In this document: piece after piece, positions 53,801-64,000 of the stretch
Layout of the letters: each line of letters begins with the position of its first letter
How positions within the stretch are numbered: the stretch's first letter is position 1
Assembly (NCBI GenBank): GCA_013365325.1
Contig: JABVXV010000096.1
Location: forward strand, 124,001-188,000
Length of the DNA: 64,000 bases
Origin: Dipetalonema caudispina
Taxonomy: Eukaryota > Nematoda > Chromadorea > Rhabditida > Onchocercidae
Reading direction: 5' to 3'
The notes under the pieces: generated by a model
The model's input: the letters and a program-made list of their open reading frames with translations, nothing else
Databases searched by the model: none
What the model was told of the DNA's origin: nothing
Program-made: the position numbers and the translations under genes

Positions 53801-56706
53801 AAAGCAAATTATTAATAAAATAGAGCAAACATACGCATCTTCTATAACTCTTTCAAAATCAAAAATATTCGGATCATCAATTCCTATTCTCGCAACATCT
53901 TAATTAGTTAAAAGAATCCTGTATTATGTTTACTGTTAAACCAGGTATAGTATGTATTATTATTTCTTCTGAGTTACATTATTTTTTAATTCCAAAAGGT
54001 TTCTATGATATCCTTCTTCCCAGAAATAAAACTAATTATGTGAAAAAATAATTCCTTTTAGCATTGCATCAAAATAAGTCTGCCAAAAGGATGTAAAGCA
54101 ATTATCAATTACGATATTATAAATTGTAAAGCAGATATGAAAGTTCGACTTTGATATATCGACAGAAAGTAAAATGAAGATACCATCGAAATGCACTGGA
54201 ATGTTATCCAGAATTCAAGAAAAAAAGAAAAAAAAACTTTATACTGATTTTTAGTACGTCTGCGTTGCAGTTTGGAGCTATTAAACCGATGGTTGAAGTG
54301 CCGATATAAAGTGAGCAGAATTTTTTATGAACAGCTCAATGAAAATTCAGAAAATCTTGCCTCGAATTCTTTATCCACTTCTTTATCAATTTCCGATTCA
54401 TTACATGACTCCCTTGTGCTTTCCGAATCATCTTCGATCATCCTTGAAGAACTAGCTGAACTGGTGATGTTCACAGATTCCAATAAATCAGCCAAATTAT
54501 TATCAACAAAATGAAGACTGTTTTGAGGTAAATCACGAATGTCATTTTCAGTGAGACCATTAACATTTATTCCAGGAATGCAAGAGAGTAATTCCGATGT
54601 GGAGCATTCTGTAACATAAAATAGAAAAGTTTGAAACGCTTACATGCTTCAAAGATGAAATAAATTTTGCAATACATGGAGATAATTTAAAGTAAAAAAA
54701 GTTCTGCCCTGATCCTTTTTTTCTGTCTTTTCGAGATCGTAGCAGGTCTCATGAATTTTCGCTCCTGTATTTCGGTTGGCATTAAGATTTCGAAATCCGG
54801 AAGTGAAATTAAAGCTTAGTTCTTCACGTTTGAAAAAAATTATGACAAAAATTTATACCTTAAAACAGAAAGAAATGATTTAGAATTCCAAAATTATTTC
54901 CAAATGACAAAATTTTCTACAAACTCTCAAAACTTGCCATTAAATCGCAGATATGCTTCTTCCTCTAAGTTTTCCCCTGTCGTAATATCAATATCACTCA
55001 AGCGAAGCATATTTTCGATTTCTGCATCAAAACCACCTGAAAAGAATCATGAATAAGACGACTACGAAAAAAGCCTAAAATTTTCTTGTTCAACAAGAGA
55101 TGGATAAGGAAATCCTCGAGGATATCACCGTGATAAAGAGCTGTTAAAAACTATAACGAACGAAATATAAACCTTGATCATCCATAACCTACGATAAAGG
55201 AAAAAAATAATTCGCAAGTCGAAACATATATACTCTTCTTTTTCGAGTCACTTCATGTTTTTTGTAGTTATTCTGTATCGCAAAAATGAATACTAAAAAA
55301 CAAAACACTTACCGGGCATAAAAGGAATGTTGCTCGCAGAACCCATAAAATTTGAAGCACTTTTTGGATCTGGAGACCTAAAGATCATTGGAATTGTAAC
55401 CAAGTTCGTAAATACAACTATTTCCTCCTCCCTCTCTTCTTCCTCCACACTATAACTCAAGAGCTGAAGCTGTACTGCTTGGTACCATCAGTAACGACTA
55501 TTTCAATTTCAAACGCACTTTGAAAATATTGTAAGCCACAAATTTAAAACAGATTAAAAAGCCAGTTTCACTAGGCTCTTCTTTATGCATTCGCTTCATT
55601 ACTAAATGGAAAAAAAAGGTATGATCTCGGGCTGTAAAATTCCTCTACCTTTACCAAATAAAATCAATTCGATCATGTGGCTGTGTAAATATATCTAACC
55701 TGGTGAGTGACATTGACGTTTTTGCATCACCTGTTTCAGCACTTTTGTCATTCAACACTTCGATATAACCAGTAACCTCGCCTGATCTTAAATCTCGCAA
55801 TGCTTGTATTTCTAATGTCGTAGCTGAATTCTGCAGCACTTGATCTTTTAAACATTCAATATCCGATAATGGTTTCTGTGTTCTGAAATTTTATTTAATG
55901 ATTTCCTTCTGATGATGGTAAAACAATTTGCTTCGCAAGGAGAACTGGATCTAAAGAATAAGTATCGCAAAAGTAACTAACATTGCTAGGAATCGGTGGA
56001 TTTATATAATTCTAATAATGAGGAAGCAAGAGAAAATAATTTGGATTGAAGTAAACTAAAATGAAATGTCATTTTAAAACTGAATACTGTTAGGTATTGC
56101 CCAGTTATCCAAACGTATTTAATTTAATAGCTAAAGCTGATGCCACTTAAAAGTGAAATGATGATGGGATAGTTCGTTGTTTTTGTAACAACATTTCCAA
56201 GACTCTGTTTCGTCCTACTTTCCAAAATTTGATGCGATTGAAACTGTCGAAGAATTAACCTAATCAAAATCAAAGTAAATGTCCACAATGAGACGTCATA
56301 CAGGAGAGCTGTGCACACCCATCTAAGTCCAGAATCTACTAACATGATCACCAGAAAATATTATGTGCTGAATTTTCAGGCTATGTTTTGGTAATACAAT
56401 GAAACCAAATTTATGATGAAAAGAAGCTATATTTTAATATTCTCGCTAAAGATATAAATATGAAGTATGGAGAGATGGGCATCTTAATTGAAAAGGAATA
56501 ATTAGTTACCGGTATGTTTCTGAAATATCATATTCTTTGACATTTTCTGCAATTAATTTCAGTGCGCTATTCCGAAAAACAGATTCTGCCTCCGAGTGAA
56601 TCTCTTTTTCCAACATTTTTGCATCTTCTTTGTAATTATCGTTAATCGTCGACTCCTGATTCTTTGAGTAACACTTATAGTTTTTGAGCCATATATCCAA
56701 GTTCAT
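44876..56706 (-). CDS. skih-2: SKI2 RNA helicase (Ski complex, SKIV2L orthologue)
   Basis: Twenty-seven exons join in phase to about 1295 residues: 56706-56510, 55882-55700, 55377-55313, 55036-54938, 54608-54361, 53793-53641, 53381-53236, 52967-52821, 52550-52466, 52084-51978, 51781-51635, 51218-51131, 51000-50915, 50696-50570, 50092-49982, 49787-49662, 49249-49142, 48892-48731, 48327-48091, 47870-47754, 47652-47432, 47261-47036, 46749-46639, 46541-46461, 46226-46059, 45816-45682, 45082-44876. SKI2 is the 3'-5' helicase that feeds mRNA to the cytoplasmic exosome. Visible are the Q-motif region PFELDPFQ, Walker A AHTSAGKT (341-348), [19 protein letters not shown] (432-435), SAT (463-465), [15 protein letters not shown], motif [12 protein letters not shown] (705-714) and the DSHCT end [16 protein letters not shown]. 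[26 protein letters not shown] and the N-terminal [16 protein letters not shown] match SKI2 rather than MTR4. Length is close to human (1246). Two or three introns need GC donors. The N-terminal start is the least certain part. Confidence 0.95.
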
Positions 56707-59023
56707 CTTAATATCTTGATTTGATAACAAATTTGAAGTCAGTTTTACCTTAAATTTAGCGTTTATTGATAAGATTATGTTTAAGTACTATTAGAAACGT
56801 CATTTCTGCGATTCGAATTAGTAATTAAAAAGTGTAAAATATACTTGTTATTGTTCCCATATTTAACTTTCTCCACCGAAAAAAATCTGACCATCAGAGT
56901 ATTACATAATACATAGGTTTTTTTGAGAGCCTCAATGATTCTCTTTTTTCCAGTTTTCAGCTTTAAATTAAAAAAAAAAAACTCTCGAGGTAATTTGACT
57001 ATGAATTAAACTTTTTGAAATTTGACAAGATTCACTCTCATTCTCCAAAACATCATCCCGAGACCTCTCATAGATCTTTGATCACTTATACTTCCGTAAA
57101 CAGTTCTTAAGAGAAAATCCCGACTTAACCGGAAAAAAAGAAAGATTAGCTGAAGCAGAACTTCATGAGAATTGTGCCACGCCTTCCTATACGCATCTCT
57201 CTATCATCTTTTTTTTTTTATAACTTCTCTCAAAACTCTCTCATCCATTCTTGCTTTTTGACATTGCTCTCGTAATAGCTCTCTGATTTTTCCAGCAGAA
57301 TGACCTCAATCAAAAAAAGGTTAACCCATCTAACTTTGAGTTAATCATTTGATAATTATTAGTTGTCTAAATTTAACCGAAATTTCAAACTATTTGTTAC
57401 CATTAGTTTCATGGAAGAATTTTGGAAGAAAAATAAGAAAGGAATATAAATAAAATGAAAAAAATTTATGAAATAATTTGGAAATAACATATTCTAGTTT
57501 ACTTATTTATTTATTTTGTTTATTCTTTTTTTTTTTTTTTTTTTTTTCATTTTGTTTTTGTTTTTGTGACAAAACATTTGAAATAAGCAAATTCATACAT
57601 TCTATACTAACAATACTTTAATCTATGGCACAGCAATGAAATGTATCATTTTATAATTCACTTAAACAATGAGAAAATTTAACTTCAGTCATAATGCTCT
57701 TAAAATGTAAATTATCTCAAAACGACAATTTGTAACTGATTTGAATTTCAGCGTATGGTACCTGAAGCAAGAAATTTGGGACAGGTTGAAATAAAAGGGT
57801 GGCGCATTCATACCTCAAACATACATAAACAGAATGATAAAGATGTTGGAATGAGTGTGTGTTTGTGGCAAGCTAACAATATGCAAATGTGTATTTGCTA
57901 ACTTTTGAGATAATTTGTAATAAGTTCAAAATGCGTCAATCTAACAACTTTTAGGTAGCTTAAATGTACGTTTATGGCTGATTAATAATTATTTGTTGTT
58001 AATTAAAACAGCAAAAATATAGAATTGTGATAAGTTGCCAAGGTAAATATACGTTTTACTGCTCATAAAAGTAGCACAAATGTGTATTTGTGATTATTTA
58101 ATGATGTTTAAGTGTTTGTATAAAAGCTTTTTAATGATGTTTAAGTGTTTGTATAAAAATACGGTGGATTTTTCAATTGTTTTTTTACTACGAGAGAAAT
58201 AGAAAAAAAAAAGAGTAAAAATTATTACTAAATAATAATCAATCATTATTTGAAAAAATAAGATAAGATATAAAGCCCAGAAAAATGTTTAGAAATATCT
58301 GAAACCAAATTTCATGTATAATTATATATAAGCATTTTGAGGCACTGATATATTTTTCTTATTTTCTAGATCAATGAAGTATTCAAAAATATTATTTTAA
58401 GAGCGGCTAGAATTCAATTCTTTGTTATTCAATTCTTCTGTAATTAAATTGTCAGAATAAAAATCGTTGTTGATTTCATTAGAACTTTTACTGAAAATAA
58501 TATTGACAAGGATGATAAAAATATCGCACCAAACAAATTTAGCAGCTTAATTTGATTTTTCTTTTTTTTTTTTTTTTTGTTTGATAATTTCGTTACTTTC
58601 CACTTAAAGCACGAGAAGAAAGCTTTCACAATTACTAACTTATTCATTTTGCATGCTCTCTTTTGAATTATTCAGAAAATAATTCTGTCTTCACTTGTCA
58701 GTGCTGCTTCAATTTCTTTCCCTTAAATATCACTTTTCTTTCAGAAGTTGCTATTATATGACCGTTAACAGTTTCCTGAGCATAGTATTACAGAATTTCA
58801 GCATAGCAAATGAAGCTTCAACAATGATGAATGAATTATCATTTCAAAAGCATTCTTCTTTTCAGAATGTTTCTCTATCGAACTCATGCTGGTTCAAATT
58901 TCATTAAGCAAAAGATTTTATTATCATTCTTCTATCATGTTTAAATGAATGCATCATTGGATTTGATAAATTATAGCGAAATAAACTAGAATTCTACTTC
59001 ATTCTCAAATCTGATAAGGCATA
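56707..59023. other. Intergenic stretch between helicase and receptor genes
   Basis: No gene recognised. It holds the divergent 5' flanks of the minus-strand helicase and the plus-strand receptor. Long T-runs lie at about 57524-57548 and 58562-58578. Short frames near 58444-58907 lack support. Confidence 0.55.
58097..58158. repeat. Two-copy direct repeat, 33-bp period
   Basis: A 29-base word beginning TTTAATGATGTTTAAGTG occurs at 58097-58125 and again, identical, at 58130-58158, separated by GCTT. Perfect identity suggests a recent duplication. Confidence 0.85.
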
Positions 59024-61206
59024 ATGGGAAATTACACCCGACTTGATGCTGATGTTATTACCTATGCACTCGCTGTACCGGTATCATTTGAATACATTAA
59101 CTTTGCCAAACAATCTCAGGCAAAAAAAAGAAAATTCAAAAATTTCAGCTGGATTAAATTATAAGTTGAAATATTCTTCAACTATGAAGTTTACTTGGAA
59201 TCCCTCAAATCTTTTCGAATGTTTTATTTCCAGTTAGGATTACTTGGATTACTTGCATATGGAACAGCTTTATACATCATTCGTAAATCACAACAGTACA
59301 ATAATGTATTCGGAATTCTATTCACCAGTTATATCGTATTTCATATACAAACCATCAGTGTTTTAGTCCTTTGGACACTTATCAGAATTATTGTGTAAGC
59401 TATTAATACATCCTTATTTGCCTACTAAACAATAATGCACAATTAATTTGTCGTGCATAACACTGCTTGTATTTGTAATGTTTAAAAAGTCTTAATCAGT
59501 AAGCTTTCTATTAAAAATTGATATCAATTTCTATTGGATATTCGTTCATTACAAATGGTAAGCAATTGCTGATATCTTGATAAGCATCAATGGATTTATC
59601 TAATAGACTTGGAAAAAATCGACTGAATAAATTCTTTCAACTTAATATAATTTTTTCTTCCTTCCCCGATCTCCTACATCTCTTTAGTTTTTATTTATGC
59701 TCATATAAACTACATGAAATATATCAGAAATCTGGAATTCATATCGCTTTCATGGCTAATTTTCAATCGGATAGCATCTCCTCTTGCCAATTCGACATTA
59801 TATGCGGGCATTTGGATGCAATTAATTCTTGCTATCAATCGCCTTTGGGCAATCACATATCCAATAGCATATCATCGCATCTTTAATTCGAGAAACGCTT
59901 GGATAACGGTCGTATCACTATGGTTATTTAATATAATAATCACTGGGCTTTATTATAACGGTACTTGTTTTCAACATTTATCAGTGAAATGTAGCGACAG
60001 TTCAAATTGTCCGTTTTTCGTTATCATAGTTAAGGATAAACTATAAGTTATATTTTTGATGAATTTCATATTATCCAAATTAAAAAATTTTATTTGGCAG
60101 TTGAATGTTTGGTTTACTTCGAAACACTAATACATTCATGGTCAACACTCTATGGACCTTGTAATCACAATTTATTCGCTTATATTGCTATGTTTTTGTC
60201 CGATGGTATCATCATTATTACAATTGTCGTAGATGCCATTGCTTTTCGTCGTGTCATCGTTTTTGTAAAAGTATGTTTCAATTTTACATCCATATATTCT
60301 GCACTATTTTTTCTATCAAAACATCAAAAAGTTTAGCAATTTGGATTTTTCGGCAACATCGTTTCGATTTGCTTTGAAGTCTCGGAAATCCATCCTTTTA
60401 ATGACTTAACATTACTCGTCATTGTTAGCTCTTATATTATTAGTTAATTTGTAATGAATATAATTGTAGGAAAAGAAGGGAGCTAATGAAACGCAGCGTT
60501 GGTTGAAGCAGGAAATTACATTTTTCAAAGAGGTAAAAATAAATTGAAACTTTTTTACATAATTGGATGTAAATTTGTAATTTTTAATATAATTTCTTAT
60601 GAAAGCTATTGGAAAGGATTAATGTCACCGGAAATCATAGAAGAAGCGATATAGTTTACTTTTCATTCAATTTTAAATTTTATATTTGCTTCATTAATGT
60701 TGTCAGAAAGCAAATTGATTGCACACATTTCAGACTTGCATCAGTACTGCCATATATGCATTTTTCGCACTTCTTTTCCGAATTAATATACCTATGTCAC
60801 GCTTAACTAAAATTACATATACATGGCTTGCAATACTCACAGTAAATGGGTAATCATTAGTTGGAATGATAAAGAAATAACAATTATAAATTGTATCATG
60901 TGATTTAAATAGAGTTAAAATCTGAAACTGCGTGAGGTCAACCATTAAATGCTGCACTTCATGTTTAGACCTTTCATATCTTTCAATCCTAAATTCATTC
61001 TTTGACCCTTGAAATCTTTTTAATCAATGTTTTTCTAAATGCAATGAGGTAATAATTTTTTATCCATTTGCAATTTCAGTTTGGTATTTTTATACTTCAA
61101 TCACTATTTATTGATAAAACAAAATGCAATAGACTTTCTTCGTACGAATGCAATGGGCCTACGCAGCAGAATAATGAGAAATGATCTGAATACAGCGGTC
61201 GTATGA
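59024..61206 (+). CDS. Seven-transmembrane chemoreceptor, Srx-type
   Basis: Seven exons join in phase to about 308 residues: 59024-59080, 59234-59394, 59728-59960, 60101-60270, 60470-60532, 60734-60849, 61080-61206. Seven hydrophobic segments are clear. TM1 starts at LGLLGLLAYG after a short N-terminus with an NYT glycosylation site. TM2 is in FGILFTSYIVFHIQ. TM3 ends in the DRY-equivalent AINRLWAITYP. TM4 follows in WITVVSLWLFN. The second extracellular loop has two Cys (ECLVYF and YGPC) before TM5, TM6 follows CISTAIY, and TM7 reads TWLAILTVNGLVFLYFN. This pattern is typical of nematode Srx receptors, which act in sensory neurons; the ligand is unknown. All seven helices are intact and no frame is broken, so it is probably functional. 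The acceptor at 59727 and the donor at 60850 were chosen because only they keep phase and the helix pattern. It could belong to a neighbouring serpentine class rather than Srx itself. Confidence 0.82.
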
Positions 61207-61252
61207 ACAATAACAACAGCAGCAAAGAATCCTGTACATATCGCTTGAAGCA

Positions 61253-61258
61253 AATAAA
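61253..61258 (+). terminator. Candidate polyadenylation signal of the Srx-type receptor
   Basis: AATAAA about 47 bases after the stop codon, a normal spacing for a nematode 3' UTR. Confidence 0.55.
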
Positions 61259-62686
61259 AAATTATCAATTGATAGTAATACAAAATTAATGCATTTTGGG
61301 AATTGAATAATAATGGTAAAAATATTTGTTATCATTTATAATTATCACTCAATGTATTGTGTATTTTCTACTGATAATAGCAACTGAATAGCGATACGTA
61401 TAAAGGCTATTTGATAAATTATAGTCATCTGATTCACTCAATATGTTAATAAATATTGTTTGTTATTTGTTTTTAATTAGAAAGTATTGATAAAAGCCAT
61501 AATTTATGAAAAGCCAAAATAGTGGTTGATATACACTTTTTGCATAAAATTTCAAGAAGAGAAGAGAGAAGTTGTATCGCCTCGAGCAAAAATGATTCCA
61601 TTTTATCTTTACCATTATGGATAAAATTTATTTATTTTTTGGTTCAAATTACTGAATGGATACTTTTTTGTAATGTAATATTAAATCATCAATCATTTGC
61701 AACAAATGATCAATGACAAATTCCAGTTAATCATTAGTAATCAGCTAACAACTTCCGAACTTCGTCACAGAAATAATTTGAGATTTTAGAATTATTAAAT
61801 TATTGAGAAGATCTATTAATGCATTGTTATATTCTTCCTCTAAAGTATTTCTTACACATTTGAAATATTAAATAATATGATAGCCATCAATAACGACGTT
61901 ACCACAAAATAGTCTCTATTAAAATGCAAAAATTTCCCTGCGATTAAATTTTTAGATTTTTACAAATTCCTAATCCTAAGTGTATCTTTGCATATATCCA
62001 AATTTTATTGCAGCGATTAATTCATCTTTCTAACACTGAATATTAAATAAATTCGCTTCATGAACACTCATTCCCATCCATTAAGCGATACATTTCGAAT
62101 TTAAAAACTAATCATTACCCAACATCTTATTTAAATATCTTCAGAATAAACGAAATACAACTATCTGCTGGAATTAGAAGAATACATCAATGTATAATGA
62201 TTAGATTCTATTTTGTTTCTTCACAGTGAAAGATACATGCTAAAATTTCTATCAAGCACAAATTTGCATAAATTATTTCTTCGTGACTTTTCAGCATGCA
62301 TTTGTTAATAAAAGCTATTACTAATTGTTTTATGAAATTTAGGCTAATATTTTTACAGTTGCCTTAAAAGTGTATTTAAATTTATCAAATGCATTTCAAT
62401 AACCAAAATATTTGCATAGCAATTTAATGCAAATAAACAAATTACAATTCTTATGGTTTCTTGGTAAAATTAACAAAAATCTAAACGTTTCAATTTGTTG
62501 TTGTTGTTGTCTTTTTTAGATTTCTTTTTTTCGATCATTGTGAGTATTTAGCTGTTCCTTTCAATTTACTTTTTTATTTTCAATTATTACATTTTAAAGT
62601 TAAAGATGAAATTCCACATGGATTACTGTATTTATCTTATTAATCACTTTTTACAATGAATACGAATCATTTTTCAAAAATTGCTT

Positions 62687-62696
62687 GTTTTTTTTT

Positions 62697-62733
<37 letters not shown>
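62687..62733. repeat. Long poly-T tract
   Basis: Almost pure T with a single C, one of the longest homopolymers in the window. It lies in non-coding DNA and its true length may be uncertain because of sequencing error. Confidence 0.85.
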
Positions 62734-62734
<1 letters not shown>

Positions 62735-63288
62735 TATATCTGATAGATTTACGAATTGATTTTAACATGTTTTTACTGTTTCTCAATTCTCGCTTGTATT
62801 CGTTAAAAATTATCATTGTTTGTTCCATCATGGACTTTCAAGTTTTGCATTCATCATGTCAAATGATGAGTGACACTTTGACATAATACTCATAATCGAG
62901 ATTTATCCAATCAATTTTCAAGTTTAACATCGATTTTCAACTTTTTTTTTAGTTCGAAATAAATCAGCTTATAAAATCACCACCTATATTGGTTGTCATT
63001 TATTACATTACAGAAATTAGATATAGGAATTTTGGTGAAATTATCACATTTATTCTTATCAATTATTTCAAAAATAAGGAAACAAAGACTGTTCATAGGT
63101 TGTTAACTGGTATTTTTGTTTGCAAAAAATATAACTATTTTAACATGTGGATTCATTCCATTTTCAAATATATTAGCTTCTTAATCTCATCAATTACTAG
63201 AAATGCAAAATAAGTTGAAATAGTTAATGTATCTAAAAAAAATATGCAAATAAATGATGTATAAATAAATGTCATAATATAAATAATA

Positions 63289-63313
63289 TCATTGACAAAT
63301 TATTTGTCAATGA
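63289..63313. repeat. Short perfect inverted repeat
   Basis: Eleven-base arms TCATTGACAAA and TTTGTCAATGA are separated by three bases. It could form a hairpin or bind a dimeric protein. It has no gene context. Confidence 0.6.
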
Positions 63314-63826
63314 TTGAATTGTCCTATAAAATGTGTAATCTTCAAAGTTTTAGAACATACGGTTTCATTCATCGTTGCATGCGATCGAAATGCTACCATT
63401 GAAATTGTTGCTGGGAGGATTCAGGGTTAGATTCTTTGAGTTATTCATTCTTGTTTTTGAGTTCCGGTTTCAGTTTCAGGATTGTTCAATTAGTTTTAGT
63501 TAAGAGATATCATTTTATCGTTTTCATCTCATTTATTTAGTTTTTCTTCTACCAAATGGTTACTTTCATTATGATATATCATAGGCAATGAGTGATAGCA
63601 GTACAGCAGTACATAATTGATTGGTTGAGTAGTTTACGATGTTATCGTTTTGTATAATGTCATATTATTAATGTTAAAGCATTGAATTATATTCAATAAG
63701 TTAACGAAAGCTACAAATGGCATAAATATGGGATTTGCATATGAACGGAAGAATGATAGGAGTATAAAATGGAAAGTGTGGTAGGAAGTAAAGATGAAGT
63801 CTAAAAGGTTTTTCTTGGAATTTACG

Positions 63827-63936
63827 AATATAGATGGGTGGAAAATTTGAATGTAATGCTGTCGATATTAGTCGAGAAGATAATCAAATTTATTTATATT
63901 ATCATGCCAGAATACAGATGGATGGAAAATTTGAAT
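63827..63936. repeat. Direct repeat, 84-bp period
   Basis: The 26-base word AATATAGATGGGTGGAAAAT... at 63827-63852 recurs at 63911-63936 with two substitutions. The spacer is not itself repeated. Confidence 0.65.
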
Positions 63937-64000
63937 TTCCTATCCATACATACCAAGAGATGAGAAAATATGTAGGGGATTTTAAATTTGGAATCTAACA

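Larger units (their letters stand above)
61259..64000. other. Non-coding stretch to the end of the window
   Basis: No gene recognised. Open frames at 61522, 62656 and 62989 are short, hydrophobic or T-rich and lack splice or domain support. A large T-run and two small repeats are listed separately. The last 300 bases are a little more GC-rich and could be the edge of a gene outside the window. Confidence 0.5.

Noticed and set aside
44876..56706. Possible CRISPR, phage or bacterial system
   Set aside because: Repeats in the window are microsatellites or minisatellites without spacers, and all recognised genes are intron-containing animal genes.
59590..59886. Frame overlapping receptor exon 3 (KSGIHIAFMANFQ)
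   Set aside because: Wrong frame; the other frame gives TM3 and the AINRLWAITYP motif and matches exon phases.

Overview
The window looks like an ordinary chromosome segment from a nematode, probably a clade III (spirurid or filarial) species. Three things point there: very AT-rich, homopolymer-laden non-coding DNA; short exons separated by introns ending in TTTCAG or TTTTAG; and a gene set that includes a degenerin of the UNC-8 kind and a nematode Srx-type chemoreceptor. The species is an inference. I see no bacterial operon, phage, CRISPR array, rRNA, tRNA or intact transposon.

Layout. 0-7.7 kb: one minus-strand gene for a four-pass membrane protein with a C-terminal PPPPY motif. 7.7-20.2 kb: a 16-exon minus-strand DEG/ENaC channel subunit, best matched to UNC-8, with an unusual His-rich N-terminus and Thr-rich insertions. 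20.2-33.7 kb: about 13 kb with no recognisable gene, holding microsatellites, an inverted-repeat cluster and a 34-bp satellite. 33.7-39.0 kb: an 11-exon plus-strand gene for the alpha subunit of Rab geranylgeranyltransferase. 39.6-42.3 kb: one doubtful and one likely small membrane-protein gene. 44.9-56.7 kb: a 27-exon minus-strand gene for the SKI2 RNA helicase (skih-2/SKIV2L), whose reading frame needs two or three GC-AG introns. 59.0-61.2 kb: a 7-exon plus-strand Srx-type seven-transmembrane receptor. The last 2.8 kb is non-coding.

The genes do not form a pathway. They cover neuronal excitability (degenerin), chemosensation (GPCR), membrane traffic (Rab prenylation, a possible endolysosomal tetraspan protein) and cytoplasmic 3'-5' mRNA decay (SKI2). 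The exon models were joined by hand. In every multi-exon model the exon phases are consistent from the first ATG to the stop, which is the main support for them. From memory, the C. elegans orthologues of three of the genes (unc-8, skih-2, M57.2) all lie on chromosome IV, so the window probably belongs to the equivalent ancestral linkage group. I found no convincing novel multi-gene system. The most interesting items are the GC-AG introns, the low-complexity remodelling of the degenerin, and two small unrecognised membrane proteins.
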